In this document: piece by piece, positions 25,201 to 33,171 of the stretch
Position numbering within the stretch: the first letter of the stretch is position 1
Layout of the letters: every line of letters starts with the position of its first letter
NCBI GenBank assembly: GCA_038210415.1
Contig: JBBQWS010000028.1
Location: 1-42,142, forward strand
DNA: 42,142 bases
Source of the DNA: JBBQWS01 sp038210415
GTDB taxonomy: Bacteria > Actinomycetota > Actinomycetes > Prado026
Reading direction: 5' to 3'
Made by a program: the position numbers and the translations under genes
The notes under the pieces: model-generated
The model's input: only the letters and a program-made list of their open reading frames with translations
Told to the model about the DNA's origin: nothing
The model's database searches: none

Positions 25201-25894
25201 GGGAGCCGGCAACCTGCTCGGCGGCGAGCAGTCCGGGCACATCGCGAGCGTCGGGTTCGACCTGTACATCCGGCTGGTCGGGGAGGCCGTGGAGGAGTTC
25301 AAGGCGGGGGGTCCGATCGCCGAGACGGCCGAGATGCGGGTCGAGCTGCCGGTCGACGCGCACCTGCCGCACCAGTACATCCCCGGCGAACGGCTGCGGC
25401 TGGAGGCGTACCGGCGGATCGCGGAGGCACCCGACGAGGCCGCGGTGGAGGCGGTCCGGGCGGAGCTTCTCGACCGGTACGGCGCGCTGCCTGAGCAGGT
25501 CCTGAACCTGTTGGAGGTCGCGCTCTTCCGCGCGTTCGCCCGGGCGGCGGGCTTTACGGAGGTCGTCGCGCAGGGCAGCCTGGTCAAGTTCGGCCCGGTC
25601 GAGCTGGCCGAGTCGGCGACCCTGCGGGTCCACCGGCTGTACCCGAAGACCCTGTTCAAGCCAGCAGTCCGTACCATGTTGGTGCCGCGGCCGACGACCG
25701 CCCGGATCGGCGGGCAACCGGTCACCGGCGTGACGCTGCTGCACTGGTGCCGAGACGTGATCGACGCGGTAGTGGGCCGCCCGCCCAGTTCCACCGCTCC
25801 AGCGACAACCGCAACAGCAAAGTCCGCAACAGCAAAGACCGCAACAGCAAAGTCCGCCACAGCAAAGTCCGCAACAGCAAAGGGGAGTTCGTGA
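22235..25894 (+). CDS. mfd: Transcription-repair coupling factor Mfd
   Basis: Mfd removes RNA polymerase stalled at DNA damage and recruits UvrA. The 1219-aa product has the full layout: an N-terminal UvrB-like module (PAWETLPHERLSPRSDTVG, RRGEFAVRGGILDVFPP), the RNA-polymerase-interaction domain (LKPGDYVVHDQHGVGKYVEM), a RecG-like translocase (Walker A GDVGYGKTE at 664-672, DEEQRFG from 765, SATPIPRT, VESGLDIANANT, QLRGRVGRG) and the C-terminal TRCF domain. The ATG at 22235 starts the conserved N-terminus. Unusual is the end: the last ~25 residues are five ATAKS-like repeats encoded by a 15-bp tandem repeat, which runs into the next gene's ribosome site. Confidence 0.97.
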   Translation: MSLAGLLDVFTADAALTEAVRAARSGDRPVLDLAGPSALRPLVVGALAAPAPRGAGRPVLVVTATGRETDDLVAAIRCLLPADAVADFPAWETLPHERLSPRSDTVGRRLSVLRRLAHPDDPDGSGPLQVVVAPVRSLLQPLVAGLGDLVPVSLAAGDEKPLEDAVRALAAAAYTRVDLVERRGEFAVRGGILDVFPPTAEHPLRIEYWGDTVEEVRWFAVADQRSLEVAADGLWAPPCRELLLDDAVRTRAAALADDFPGLADVFEQLAEGIAVEGMESLAPVLVDRLELLTDLLPAGTHVLLCDPERIRTRAHDLVATGEEFLAASWAAAAAGGVTPLDLGAAAYRSLAEARDHARARGVPWWSLSPFGPDAELLDPTDERAETLVIGAQPVDSYRGDTERAIEDVRDWLAAHRRVVLLTEGHGSAQRIFERLRDAGIPARLDAELDHAPEPAVAHVSTGTLEHGFVLDGQDLVVLTESDLVGQRASTKDMRKMPSKRRHVVDPLQLKPGDYVVHDQHGVGKYVEMVQRTVAGATREYLVLEYAAGKRGHPGDRLYVPTDQLDQVTRYVGGEAPTLHRLGGADWAKAKGRAKKAVREIAAELIRLYSARTASPGFAFGPDTPWQRELEDAFPYNETPDQLSAISDVKADMEKPLPMDRLICGDVGYGKTEIAVRAAFKSVQDGKQVAVLVPTTLLVQQHFSTFSERYAQFPVVVKALSRFQTEAEAKAVLTGLADGSVDVVIGTHRLLSGEVAFKDLGLVVVDEEQRFGVEHKEHLKRLRTAVDVLAMSATPIPRTREMAITGIREMSVIQTPPEERHPVLTFVGAYDEKQIAAAIRRELLREGQVFYVHNRVESIDRVSARLRELVPEARIATAHGQMPEHQLEQVIVDFWEKAFDVLVCTTIVESGLDIANANTLIVERADNFGLSQLHQLRGRVGRGRERAYSYFLYPPEKPLTEMAHDRLATMASHTDLGSGMQIAMKDLEIRGAGNLLGGEQSGHIASVGFDLYIRLVGEAVEEFKAGGPIAETAEMRVELPVDAHLPHQYIPGERLRLEAYRRIAEAPDEAAVEAVRAELLDRYGALPEQVLNLLEVALFRAFARAAGFTEVVAQGSLVKFGPVELAESATLRVHRLYPKTLFKPAVRTMLVPRPTTARIGGQPVTGVTLLHWCRDVIDAVVGRPPSSTAPATTATAKSATAKTATAKSATAKSATAKGSS
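25809..25883 (+). repeat. Five 15-bp tandem repeats at the 3' end of mfd
   Basis: Five near-identical units of ccgcaacagcaaagt (from 25809, 25824, 25839, 25854, 25869) encode a Lys-Ser-Ala-Thr-Ala tail. The last unit ends in AAAGGGGAG, the ribosome-binding site of the downstream gene. Copy-number change would lengthen the Mfd tail in five-residue steps without frameshift. Confidence 0.95.
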
Positions 25895-26550
25895 GCGTCC
25901 GCCGTTCGACCAGCCGCTCCGGGCGGTTCCTGCGCCGCGCCGCCGCCGCTGTCGCGTTCGTCACGGTCGCGTTGACCGTGTCCGCCTGCGACCCGCGTGA
26001 GGCAGGCTCGGCGGCCCTGGTCGGTGGTTACCGCGTGACCGAGACCACGGTGCAGAACCAGGCCAAGCAGGTCATCGCCGGGATCCAGCGGCTGGGTGGC
26101 CAGGCGCCGGACAACGGTGCCCTGCTGACGGCGCTGGTCAACCGGCTGGTCCGCGAGCGTCTCTTTGAGCGGGCCGGCGCGAAGGAGAACGTCGTCGTCA
26201 CCCAGGGCCAGGTCGACGCGTTGATCGAGAAGTCCGGCGGACGCAAGGCCCTCGAGGACAAGTTCCTGCAGAACTCCGGGTCCTGGACGCCAGCTTCGTC
26301 GCTCGACGAGCAGGCGAGGGTCTTCCTGATCCAGACCGCGCTGGCCGAGAAGCTCGCGCCGAACGACACCGCGGGCCAGGCTGCTGCGGTCGCCAAGTAC
26401 CTCGTCGACCTCGCGACCGCAGAGGGCGTCCAGATCGCGCCCCGCTACGGCACCTGGGACCCGGCCACGATCGGCGTCGGCCCCGTGAGCGACGACTTGT
26501 CCCGCCCTGCGATCCCGACGCCGGCGGCGAGCCCGTCCCCGAGCGGCTGA
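25891..26550 (+). CDS. SurA N-terminal-like lipoprotein
   Basis: A 219-aa lipoprotein: basic n-region, hydrophobic segment and lipobox TVSAC (Cys33). The mature part is helical and resembles the SurA/PrsA N-terminal chaperone region (VGGYRVTETTVQNQAKQVI, ALVNRLVRERLFERAGAKENVVVTQGQVDALI). It has no parvulin isomerase domain, so it would be a chaperone-like or adaptor lipoprotein at the outer face of the membrane. The GTG start overlaps the mfd stop (GTGA), with AAAGGGGAG upstream. The mfd-lipoprotein-mazG order is common in actinobacteria. The tail is Pro/Ser-rich. Confidence 0.85.
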   Translation: MSVRRSTSRSGRFLRRAAAAVAFVTVALTVSACDPREAGSAALVGGYRVTETTVQNQAKQVIAGIQRLGGQAPDNGALLTALVNRLVRERLFERAGAKENVVVTQGQVDALIEKSGGRKALEDKFLQNSGSWTPASSLDEQARVFLIQTALAEKLAPNDTAGQAAAVAKYLVDLATAEGVQIAPRYGTWDPATIGVGPVSDDLSRPAIPTPAASPSPSG

Positions 26551-26554
26551 CCCC

Positions 26555-27568
26555 GTGGCGGCCGCCCGGCTGGTGCTGCTGTCGACGACGCACCGGGTCG
26601 CCGCCGGGCTGCTCTCGTACGCAGCGTGGGAGGCGTTGCGAACGGCCGACGAGGTGTACTCCGCATCGGCCGACCACCCGCTGGCTTCGGCCCTCGACGA
26701 CGCGGGCCTGCTGCTGCGCGTGCCCCCTGCCGCCTCGCCCCGACCGCTCGCCGCGTTCCTGGTCGAGCGCGCGGGCGTCGGCGCTGTCGTGTGGGTGACC
26801 GGCCCGGACGGCGACCCTGGCCTGCCCGACGCCCTGGCCGAGCTGCTCTCGGCCCGAGCCGAGGCGGGCGCGGACGAGCTGCCGGAGATCGAGCTGCTGC
26901 CAGGCTCCTGGGACGTCCCAGGAGCGCGGCTCCTCGACCTCGTGGACGTGATGGACCGGCTGCGGTCGCCGGGCGGGTGCCCCTGGGATGCCGGGCAGAC
27001 CCACGAGTCGCTCCTGCCGTACCTGCTCGAGGAGGCCTACGAGACCGTCGAGGTGATCGAGGCGGGCGACCTCGTGGGACTGCGCGAGGAGCTCGGCGAC
27101 CTGCTGCTCCAGGTGGTGTTCCACGCCCGGATCGGAGAGGAGCACCCGCTCGATCCCTGGTCGGTGGACGACCTCGCAGGCGGCATCGTCGACAAGCTGA
27201 TCTCGCGCCATCCGCACGTCTTCTCCGATGCGGACGCCGCGACGGCCGCCGACGTCGAGGACAGCTGGGAGGCCATCAAGCGGGCGGAGAAGGGTCGCTC
27301 GTCGGCGGTCGACGGGGTGCCGTTGGCCCAGCCGGCCCTCGCTCTGGCCGCCAAGCTGCTCTCCCGGGCGGCGAAGGCCGGGGTCCTTGTGGACGTGCCC
27401 GAGCTGGCCCTGCCCTCCGCCGGGGCGCTCACCAGCGCCGCGGTCGGCGACCTGCTGCTGGCCGTCGTGGCAGCGGCCCGGTCGGCGGGGGTCGACGCGG
27501 AGGCCGCCCTGCGCGCCTCGTCCCGCGGGTACGCCCTGCGGGTCCGGGCGAGCGAAGCGTCGGAGTAG
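26555..27568 (+). CDS. mazG: MazG family nucleoside triphosphate pyrophosphohydrolase
   Basis: A 337-aa enzyme that hydrolyses (d)NTPs, including damaged ones, to monophosphates. The MazG core (~125-245) shows LRSPGGCPWDAGQTHESLLPY, the EExxE metal site in LLEEAYETVEV, the second metal motif in EELGDLLLQVVFHARI, and the KLISRHPHVF segment. The N-terminal ~115 residues (ARLVLLSTTHRVAAGLLSYAA...) resemble the tail of a tetrapyrrole-methylase-like domain, as in actinobacterial MazG proteins, but lack its SAM-binding GxGPG motif. The GTG start at 26555 is 4 bases after the lipoprotein stop. C-terminal part (~260-337) is variable. Confidence 0.93.
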   Translation: MAAARLVLLSTTHRVAAGLLSYAAWEALRTADEVYSASADHPLASALDDAGLLLRVPPAASPRPLAAFLVERAGVGAVVWVTGPDGDPGLPDALAELLSARAEAGADELPEIELLPGSWDVPGARLLDLVDVMDRLRSPGGCPWDAGQTHESLLPYLLEEAYETVEVIEAGDLVGLREELGDLLLQVVFHARIGEEHPLDPWSVDDLAGGIVDKLISRHPHVFSDADAATAADVEDSWEAIKRAEKGRSSAVDGVPLAQPALALAAKLLSRAAKAGVLVDVPELALPSAGALTSAAVGDLLLAVVAAARSAGVDAEAALRASSRGYALRVRASEASE

Positions 27569-27571
27569 CCT
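27566..27571 (+). promoter_or_regulatory. Candidate -10 element for leaderless DUF885 transcript
   Basis: TAGCCT begins at the mazG stop codon and lies 7 bases before the GTG of the next gene, the spacing expected if transcription starts on the start codon. No Shine-Dalgarno sequence is visible for that gene. Confidence 0.5.
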
Positions 27572-27578
27572 CGCCACG

Positions 27579-29225
27579 GTGAGCGACTACCCCCTCGACC
27601 CGACGGCCGACGCGACGTTCGAGCGGCTCGCCGCCGACGCGCTCGACGACATCCTGGCGATGGACCCGGTCGCGGCGACGGCGCTCGGAGACCACCGGTT
27701 CGACGACCGGCTGCCCGACCTGTCGGCCGCCGGGCGTGAAGAGGCACGCAGCACGGTCGCCGGCTGGCTGAGCGCGGTCGATGCCGTTGACGACCTCGGG
27801 CTGTGCCCCGACAACGCCGTCGACCTCGAGCTCCTCCGGTCCGCCTTGTCGGCTCGACTGTTCGACCACGACCACCTGCGCGAGCACACCTGGAACCCGC
27901 TGCTCGCGAACCCGGGCTCGTCGATCTACGTGTTGCTGGCCCGAGATTTCGCCCCGCTGGGCGACCGGTTGCGGTCGGTGGCCGGCCGGCTGGCCGGGGT
28001 CCCCGAGCTGCTCGCGCGAGCCCGCTCGGGGCTGGGTCGGATGCCCCGCGTGCATGTCGAGACCGCGCTGCTGCAGCTCGCCGGCACCCGCGACCTGATC
28101 GAGCAAGAGGTGGGCGGCGCGCTGGTCGCCGAGCCCCGGCTGCGGGCCGAGGTCGAGCGGGTCCAGCAGAGCGCGCTCGAGGCCGTCGACGACCACCTGG
28201 CCTGGCTCGAGGCCGCTCTGCCCGGCGCCGACCGGGACCCTCGGTTGGGTGCGGAGCTGTACGCCGGGCGGCTCTGGCACACCCTCGACACCGAGACGGC
28301 TCCCGACACGGTGCTGGTCCGCGCCGAGAGCGACCTGATGCGGGTGGAGGCCGAGATCGCCGAGATCGCGGCCGGCCGCGATGTGCGGGCCGTGTACGAC
28401 GCGCTTGCCGACGACGGCCCCGTCGACGACACCACGATCCTCGAGGTCTGCCGAGAGGCGCTCGAGCAGTCCACCGCCTTCGTCCGCGAGCACGACCTGG
28501 TCACCGTGCCGGAGCCGTGGGACGACCTTGTCGAGATCATCGTGATGCCGGAGATTCACCGCGGTCGCGCGGTCGCCTACTGCGACCCACCGGGGCCGTT
28601 CGAGCCGGCCCGGCTGCCGACGTTCTTCGCCGTGTCGCCGACCCCGGTGGCCTGGCCGCCCGACCGGGTGCGCTCGTTCTACCGCGAGTACAACGCCCAC
28701 CAGCTGCGCAGCATGACCGTGCACGAGGCGATGCCCGGGCACGCCCTCCAGCTCGCCCACGCCCGGGCCGACGTGGGGCGCACCCGCGTACGCCAGGCGT
28801 TCTGGTCCGGGCCTTTCGTCGAGGGCTGGGCGGTCTACGCCGAGGACGTCATGGCCCGGCTCGGGTTCGGCGGTGAGGCGGTGCGCCTGCAGCAGCTGAA
28901 GATGCAGCTGCGCATGACGATCAACGCGATCCTCGACGTCCGGGTCCACGCGCACGGCATGACCGAGCCCGAGGCCATGGCGCTGATGACCCAGCGCGGC
29001 CACCAGGAGCTGGGCGAGGCAGCGGGAAAGTGGCGACGGGCGCAGCTCACCAGCGCCCAGCTGTCGACCTACTACGTGGGCTTCGTCGAGGTGTCCGAGC
29101 TCTCCCACGAGCTGGCCGCGTCGCGTCGCCAGTGGTCGCTGCGCGAGCGACACGACGCGATGCTCGCGCACGGGTCCCCGCCGCCTCGGCACTTGCGTAC
29201 CCTCCTGGCGGCGGTTGACGACTGA
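27579..29225 (+). CDS. DUF885 family zinc-metallopeptidase-like protein
   Basis: A 548-aa protein of the DUF885 family, which has a thermolysin/M32-like helical metallopeptidase fold. The zinc motif is visible as VHEAMPGHALQL (HExxxGH form), followed downstream by the EGWAVYAEDV segment that supplies the third ligand in relatives. N-terminal blocks DPVAATALGDHRFDDRLPD and LLANPGSSIY are family-typical. No signal peptide, so it should be cytoplasmic. Physiological substrate unknown; a peptidase role is likely. The GTG at 27579 is chosen because a -10-like TAGCCT lies 7 bases upstream and no other start fits. It sits between mazG and eno, as in many actinobacteria. Confidence 0.9.
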   Translation: MSDYPLDPTADATFERLAADALDDILAMDPVAATALGDHRFDDRLPDLSAAGREEARSTVAGWLSAVDAVDDLGLCPDNAVDLELLRSALSARLFDHDHLREHTWNPLLANPGSSIYVLLARDFAPLGDRLRSVAGRLAGVPELLARARSGLGRMPRVHVETALLQLAGTRDLIEQEVGGALVAEPRLRAEVERVQQSALEAVDDHLAWLEAALPGADRDPRLGAELYAGRLWHTLDTETAPDTVLVRAESDLMRVEAEIAEIAAGRDVRAVYDALADDGPVDDTTILEVCREALEQSTAFVREHDLVTVPEPWDDLVEIIVMPEIHRGRAVAYCDPPGPFEPARLPTFFAVSPTPVAWPPDRVRSFYREYNAHQLRSMTVHEAMPGHALQLAHARADVGRTRVRQAFWSGPFVEGWAVYAEDVMARLGFGGEAVRLQQLKMQLRMTINAILDVRVHAHGMTEPEAMALMTQRGHQELGEAAGKWRRAQLTSAQLSTYYVGFVEVSELSHELAASRRQWSLRERHDAMLAHGSPPPRHLRTLLAAVDD

Positions 29226-29255
29226 GACAGCCCGAGGCGCCGGACCGGTGGGCGA

Positions 29256-29261
29256 TAGGGT
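29256..29261 (+). promoter_or_regulatory. Candidate -10 element of eno
   Basis: TAGGGT lies 37 bases before the eno GTG and upstream of its AAGGAG ribosome site, a sensible place for an eno promoter. No clear -35. Confidence 0.35.
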
Positions 29262-29298
29262 TTCGGTGAGAGCTGGGACCGACCCGAAGGAGCACACC

Positions 29299-30579
29299 GT
29301 GGCATCGATCGAGGCAATTGGCGCCCGCGAGATCCTCGACTCACGAGGCAACCCCACCGTCGAGGTCGAGCTCGCGCTCGACGACGGCACGGTGTCGCGC
29401 GCTGCGGTCCCGTCCGGCGCGTCCACGGGTGCGTTCGAGGCCGTCGAGCTCCGTGACGGCGACCCCAAGCGCTACGGCGGCAAGGGGGTCGAGAAGGCGG
29501 TCCTCGCCGTCATCGACGAGATCGGCCCTGCCCTCCTCGGCTTCGAGGCCAGCGAGCAGCGCCTCGTCGACCAGGCCCTGATCGACCTCGACGGCACATC
29601 TGACAAGTCACGGCTGGGCGCCAACGCCCTCCTCGGGGTCTCGCTGGCTGTGGCCCGCGGCGCAGCTGAGTCGTCCGGGCTGCCGCTGTTCCGCTACGTC
29701 GGCGGCCCCAACGCGCACGTTCTCCCCGTACCCATGTTCAACATATTGAACGGTGGCGCGCACGCCGACTCCAACGTCGACATCCAGGAGTTCATGATCG
29801 CGCCGATCGGGGCGTCGACCTTCGCGGAGGCGCTGCGTTGGGGAGCCGAGGTCTATCACTGCCTCAAGTCCGTCCTGAAGTCGCAGGGCCTGGGCACCGG
29901 CCTCGGCGACGAAGGCGGCTTCGCGCCCAGCCTGAGCAGCAATCGGGCTGCGCTCGACCTGATCACGACGGCGGTCGAGAGGGCCGGCTTCACCCCCGGC
30001 GCTGACATCGCGTACGCGCTCGACGTCGCTGCCACCGAGTTCTGGTCCGAGGCCGGCTACGCGTTCGAGGGCGGGACCAAGTCGTCCGACGAGATGGCGA
30101 CCTACTACGCCGAGCTCGTCGCCTCATACCCTCTCGTGTCGATCGAGGACCCGATGAACGAGGAGGACTGGGACGGCTGGCAGGCGGTCACGGCGGCCCT
30201 CGGTGACAAGGTGCAGATCGTCGGCGACGACCTGTTCGTCACGAACCCGGTGCGCCTGCAGCGGGGCATCGACAACCGGTCTGCGAACGCCCTGCTGGTC
30301 AAGGTGAACCAGATCGGGACGCTCACCGAGACCCTCGACGCCGTCTCCCTCGCCCACCGGGCCGGCTTCCGCTGCATGATGAGCCACCGGTCCGGCGAGA
30401 CCGAGGACACCACGATCGCCGACCTGGCTGTCGCTACCGACTGCGGGCAGATCAAGACCGGTGCTCCGGCCCGCAGCGAGCGCGTCGCGAAGTACAACCA
30501 GCTGCTGCGCATCGAGGAGGAGCTCGATGATGCGGCGCGGTACGCGGGTCGCTCCGCGTTCCCGCGCTTCCACGGGTAG
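29299..30579 (+). CDS. eno: Enolase (phosphopyruvate hydratase)
   Basis: Converts 2-phosphoglycerate to phosphoenolpyruvate in glycolysis. The 426-aa product is full length and shows all family landmarks: AREILDSRGNPTVEVE, the loop PSGASTGAFEAVELRD, FNILNGGAHADSNVDIQEFM, GDEGGFAP, the metal site SIEDPMNEEDW, LLVKVNQIGT with the catalytic lysine, and the signature SHRSGETEDT. The GTG start at 29299 is preceded by AAGGAG; a longer open frame from 29215 overlaps the upstream gene and is rejected. It is followed by the cell-division gene ftsB/divIC, the usual actinobacterial order. Confidence 0.98.
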   Translation: MASIEAIGAREILDSRGNPTVEVELALDDGTVSRAAVPSGASTGAFEAVELRDGDPKRYGGKGVEKAVLAVIDEIGPALLGFEASEQRLVDQALIDLDGTSDKSRLGANALLGVSLAVARGAAESSGLPLFRYVGGPNAHVLPVPMFNILNGGAHADSNVDIQEFMIAPIGASTFAEALRWGAEVYHCLKSVLKSQGLGTGLGDEGGFAPSLSSNRAALDLITTAVERAGFTPGADIAYALDVAATEFWSEAGYAFEGGTKSSDEMATYYAELVASYPLVSIEDPMNEEDWDGWQAVTAALGDKVQIVGDDLFVTNPVRLQRGIDNRSANALLVKVNQIGTLTETLDAVSLAHRAGFRCMMSHRSGETEDTTIADLAVATDCGQIKTGAPARSERVAKYNQLLRIEEELDDAARYAGRSAFPRFHG

Positions 30580-30601
30580 ATCCTGGGTTCGTGATCGCCT
30601 C

Positions 30602-31192
30602 ATGACGGCCCCCCGTCGCACGCCGAGCCCCCGCCCGTCGGGTGGGGGCTCGCGTACGCCCGCTGGTCGGGCGTCGACCCGTCCCGGCGCCACGGTGCGG
30701 CGCCGGCCCGGCGCCGATCCGAGCGTCGAGCCGGTCGAGGAGTCCGCTGCCGTCACCGCGCCGAGCCGGACCCGGTCGGGTCCGCGGCTCACCGGACGGG
30801 CAGCGGCGCTGCTGGTGGTGGTCGGGCTGCTCGTGGTCGCGTACGCCTGGCCGGCCCGCGAGTACCTCAGGCAGCGGAGCGAGCTCGCGCAGCTGCGTTC
30901 GGACGCTGCAGCGACCCAGGCTCGCGTCTCGCAGCTCGAGGCCGAGCGGCAGCGCTGGCAGGACCCGGCGTACGTCGAGGCCCAGGCCCGCGACCGGTTG
31001 CACTTCGTCCTGCCCGGCGAGGTCGCCTACACCGTGCTCCGGCCGGGGCAGACCAAGGAACGGCAGACCCTGCCGCGCAGCACCCCGCCGGCGACCGCGT
31101 GGTTCGACGACCTGTGGGGCAGCGTCCAGGGCGCCGACGACCCCGGTGCCAGCCCGGCTGCCGGCGCGCCCGGTTCGTCCCCCGCTCCATGA
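30602..31192 (+). CDS. Septum formation initiator FtsB/DivIC-like protein
   Basis: A 196-aa bitopic membrane protein: a long, basic and proline-rich cytoplasmic N-terminus (1-~65), one transmembrane helix (~67-83, ALLVVVGLLVVAYAW), then a coiled coil (~87-120, RQRSELAQLRSDAAATQARV) and the family block DPAYVEAQARDRLHFVLPGE. FtsB/DivIC proteins bridge FtsL and FtsQ in the divisome and help trigger septal wall synthesis. The ATG at 30602 lacks a strong ribosome site. The stop overlaps the DUF501 gene (ATGA). The extended N-terminus is typical of actinobacterial members. Confidence 0.92.
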   Translation: MTAPRRTPSPRPSGGGSRTPAGRASTRPGATVRRRPGADPSVEPVEESAAVTAPSRTRSGPRLTGRAAALLVVVGLLVVAYAWPAREYLRQRSELAQLRSDAAATQARVSQLEAERQRWQDPAYVEAQARDRLHFVLPGEVAYTVLRPGQTKERQTLPRSTPPATAWFDDLWGSVQGADDPGASPAAGAPGSSPAP

Positions 31193-31704
31193 CGCAGCCG
31201 CTCGAGCCCGACATCGCACCGTCCGACATCGCTGCGGTGACGGCTCAGCTCGGCCGGGTCCCGCGCGGCGCACGGGCCGTCGCGCACCGCTGTCCGTGCG
31301 GCAACCCCGACGTCGTCGAGACCGAGCCGCGGCTCGCGGACGGCACTCCGTTCCCGACCCTGTACTACCTGACCTGCCCCCGGGCGACCGGGGCGGTCGG
31401 CACCCTGGAGTCACAAGGCGTGATGCGGGCGATGCAGGACCGGCTCGCCGGCGACAAGGAGCTGGCTGCCGCGTACCGCGCGGCGCACGAGGCCTACCTC
31501 GCCGCGCGGCTGGCGATAGCGGACGTCCCCGAGATCGACCGGATCTCGGCTGGCGGCATGCCGGACCGCGTGAAGTGCCTGCACGTGCTGGTCGGTCACG
31601 CGCTGGCTGCCGGGCCGGGCGTCAACCCGTTCGGCGACGAGGCGCTCGCCGTTCTGCCGCCCTGGTGGGTCGGTGGGCCGTGCGTCCCCGGGCCGCCCGG
31701 ATGA
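31189..31704 (+). CDS. DUF501 domain protein
   Basis: A 171-aa cytoplasmic protein of the actinobacterial DUF501 family. Conserved parts visible are RCPCGNPDVVETEPRLADGTPFPTLYYLTCP, with a CxC pair and a third cysteine that may bind metal, GTLESQGVMRAMQDRLA, and GMPDRVKCLHVLVGHALAAGPGVNPFGDEAL. Function unknown. It is nearly always found between ftsB/divIC and ppx/gppA, and here both junctions are ATGA overlaps, so it should be co-translated with them. Confidence 0.93.
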   Translation: MTQPLEPDIAPSDIAAVTAQLGRVPRGARAVAHRCPCGNPDVVETEPRLADGTPFPTLYYLTCPRATGAVGTLESQGVMRAMQDRLAGDKELAAAYRAAHEAYLAARLAIADVPEIDRISAGGMPDRVKCLHVLVGHALAAGPGVNPFGDEALAVLPPWWVGGPCVPGPPG

Positions 31705-32642
31705 ACGTCCGCGTGGCCGCAGTCGACTGCGGCACCAACTCCATCCGGTTGCTCGTCGCGGACCTCGACCCGGACACCGGAACGCTGCTCGAGGTCGAAC
31801 GCACCATGCGGATCGTGCGGCTCGGCGAGGGCGTCGACCAGACGGGTCGCCTCTCCGACGCGGCGCTCGAGCGTACGTTCGCCGCCTGCGACAGGTACGG
31901 CTCCCAGATCCGGGCGCTGGGCGCCGACCGGGTGCGTTTCGTTGCGACGTCGGCGTCGCGTGACGCATCCAACCGCGACGTGTTCGTCGCCGGGGTCCAG
32001 CAGCGGATCGGGGTGCTGCCCGAGGTCGTCACCGGTGCGGAGGAGGCCGCTCTCTCGTTCACCGGAGCGACGCGTGAGCTCGACGGGAGGGCCGGGCTGG
32101 GGTCGGGTCCGCCGTACCTCGTGGTCGACATCGGCGGCGGCTCGACCGAGTTCGTCGTCGGGTCGGTGCGGCCCGAGGCGTCGCTGTCGGTCGACATCGG
32201 CTGCGTACGCCTGACAGAACGGCACCTGGTGTCCGACCCGCCCACCGCGGCCCAGGTGGCGGCGGCGCAGGCGGACATCGAGGCGGCGCTCGACCGCGTG
32301 GGCGCCGTGGTGCCGCTTGCGTCCGCGCGGACACTCGTCGGGCTCGCCGGATCGGTCACGACCCTCGCGGCGATCGACGCCGGGCTGGTTGCGTACGACC
32401 CGGTGGCGACCCATCACTACCGGCTGCCGGCCCGGTCGGTGCACGCGCTGACGGCCCGGCTCGTCGCGATGCCTCGCGCGGATCGGGCGCACATCCCGGT
32501 GATGCACCCGGGTCGGGTCGATGTCATCGGCGGCGGGGCACTGATTCTCGACGCAGTCCTGCGCCGGGTCGACGCCGCCGAGGTGCTGGTCAGCGAGCAC
32601 GACATCCTCGACGGCATCGCCTGGTCCCTGGCCATCGGTTGA
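31701..32642 (+). CDS. Ppx/GppA family exopolyphosphatase / guanosine pentaphosphatase
   Basis: A 313-aa member of the actin-like ASKHA phosphatases. Phosphate-binding loops are AAVDCGTNSIRLLVAD (N-terminus) and YLVVDIGGGSTEFVVG (centre); the SASRDASNR and GAEEAALSF motifs are also family-typical, as is VIGGGALIL near the end. It hydrolyses polyphosphate ends or converts pppGpp to ppGpp, linking phosphate stores and the stringent response. The short form without the C-terminal HD-like domain is usual in actinobacteria, where Ppx and GppA cannot be told apart from sequence alone. It closes the housekeeping operon. Confidence 0.93.
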   Translation: MNVRVAAVDCGTNSIRLLVADLDPDTGTLLEVERTMRIVRLGEGVDQTGRLSDAALERTFAACDRYGSQIRALGADRVRFVATSASRDASNRDVFVAGVQQRIGVLPEVVTGAEEAALSFTGATRELDGRAGLGSGPPYLVVDIGGGSTEFVVGSVRPEASLSVDIGCVRLTERHLVSDPPTAAQVAAAQADIEAALDRVGAVVPLASARTLVGLAGSVTTLAAIDAGLVAYDPVATHHYRLPARSVHALTARLVAMPRADRAHIPVMHPGRVDVIGGGALILDAVLRRVDAAEVLVSEHDILDGIAWSLAIG

Positions 32643-32658
32643 TCCAAGCGCCGCGGGG

Positions 32659-33171
32659 TCAGCGCCCGGTCGCGCCGTCCACGAGCTGGCGCAGTATGTC
32701 GGCGTGCCCGTTGTGCCGCGCGTACTCCTCGATCATGTGCAGGTAGACCAAGCGCAGCGAGTACTTCTCGCCGCGGAGCGCGAAGCCCGTGTCCAAGGGG
32801 AGTGCTGCCACGGCGGCATCGGCCAGTCGAGACTCCTCGATCAGCTGCGCGTGGTCCGCCCCGGCTCGCGCGGGGTCGATGTCGTCGAAGTCGATGTCGG
32901 TGCCCAGGGGGTACAGCGAGCCGAGCTCGATCCCGGCGACCCGCTGCCGGAACCAGACCCGCTCGACCTTGGCCATGTGTCGCATCAGCCCGAGCAGGGA
33001 CAGCGTCGACGGCGGTACCGCCCGAGTCGCCAGCTGGGCACCGGTCAGCCCGGAGCAGACGTTCAACAACGTGTGCCGCTGCGAGGCCAGCACAGCCTCC
33101 AGCATCGGGCGCTCACCACCCGTGAGCGGTCCGTCGGCCAAGGGCTCAGGGCTGGGCGCTGTCCACGTCAT
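32659..33171 (-). CDS. DinB/DUF664 family protein
   Basis: A 170-aa four-helix-bundle protein of the DinB-like DUF664 ('mini-circle protein') group common in actinobacteria. Histidines that would bind a metal are in LGLMRHMAKVERVWF and YLHMIEEYARHNGHADILR, matching the conserved H...HxxxH pattern. Such proteins are putative metal-dependent thiol (mycothiol/bacillithiol-type) transferases or hydrolases; function here is unknown. ATG at 33171 chosen because the family N-terminus begins there; an extension to 33207 is not supported. Convergent with ppx/gppA, 16 bases apart. Confidence 0.85.
   Translation of the reverse strand: MTWTAPSPEPLADGPLTGGERPMLEAVLASQRHTLLNVCSGLTGAQLATRAVPPSTLSLLGLMRHMAKVERVWFRQRVAGIELGSLYPLGTDIDFDDIDPARAGADHAQLIEESRLADAAVAALPLDTGFALRGEKYSLRLVYLHMIEEYARHNGHADILRQLVDGATGR

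Noticed and set aside
25809..25883. 15-bp repeats as CRISPR or iterons
   Set aside because: Contiguous units with no spacers, in frame with mfd.
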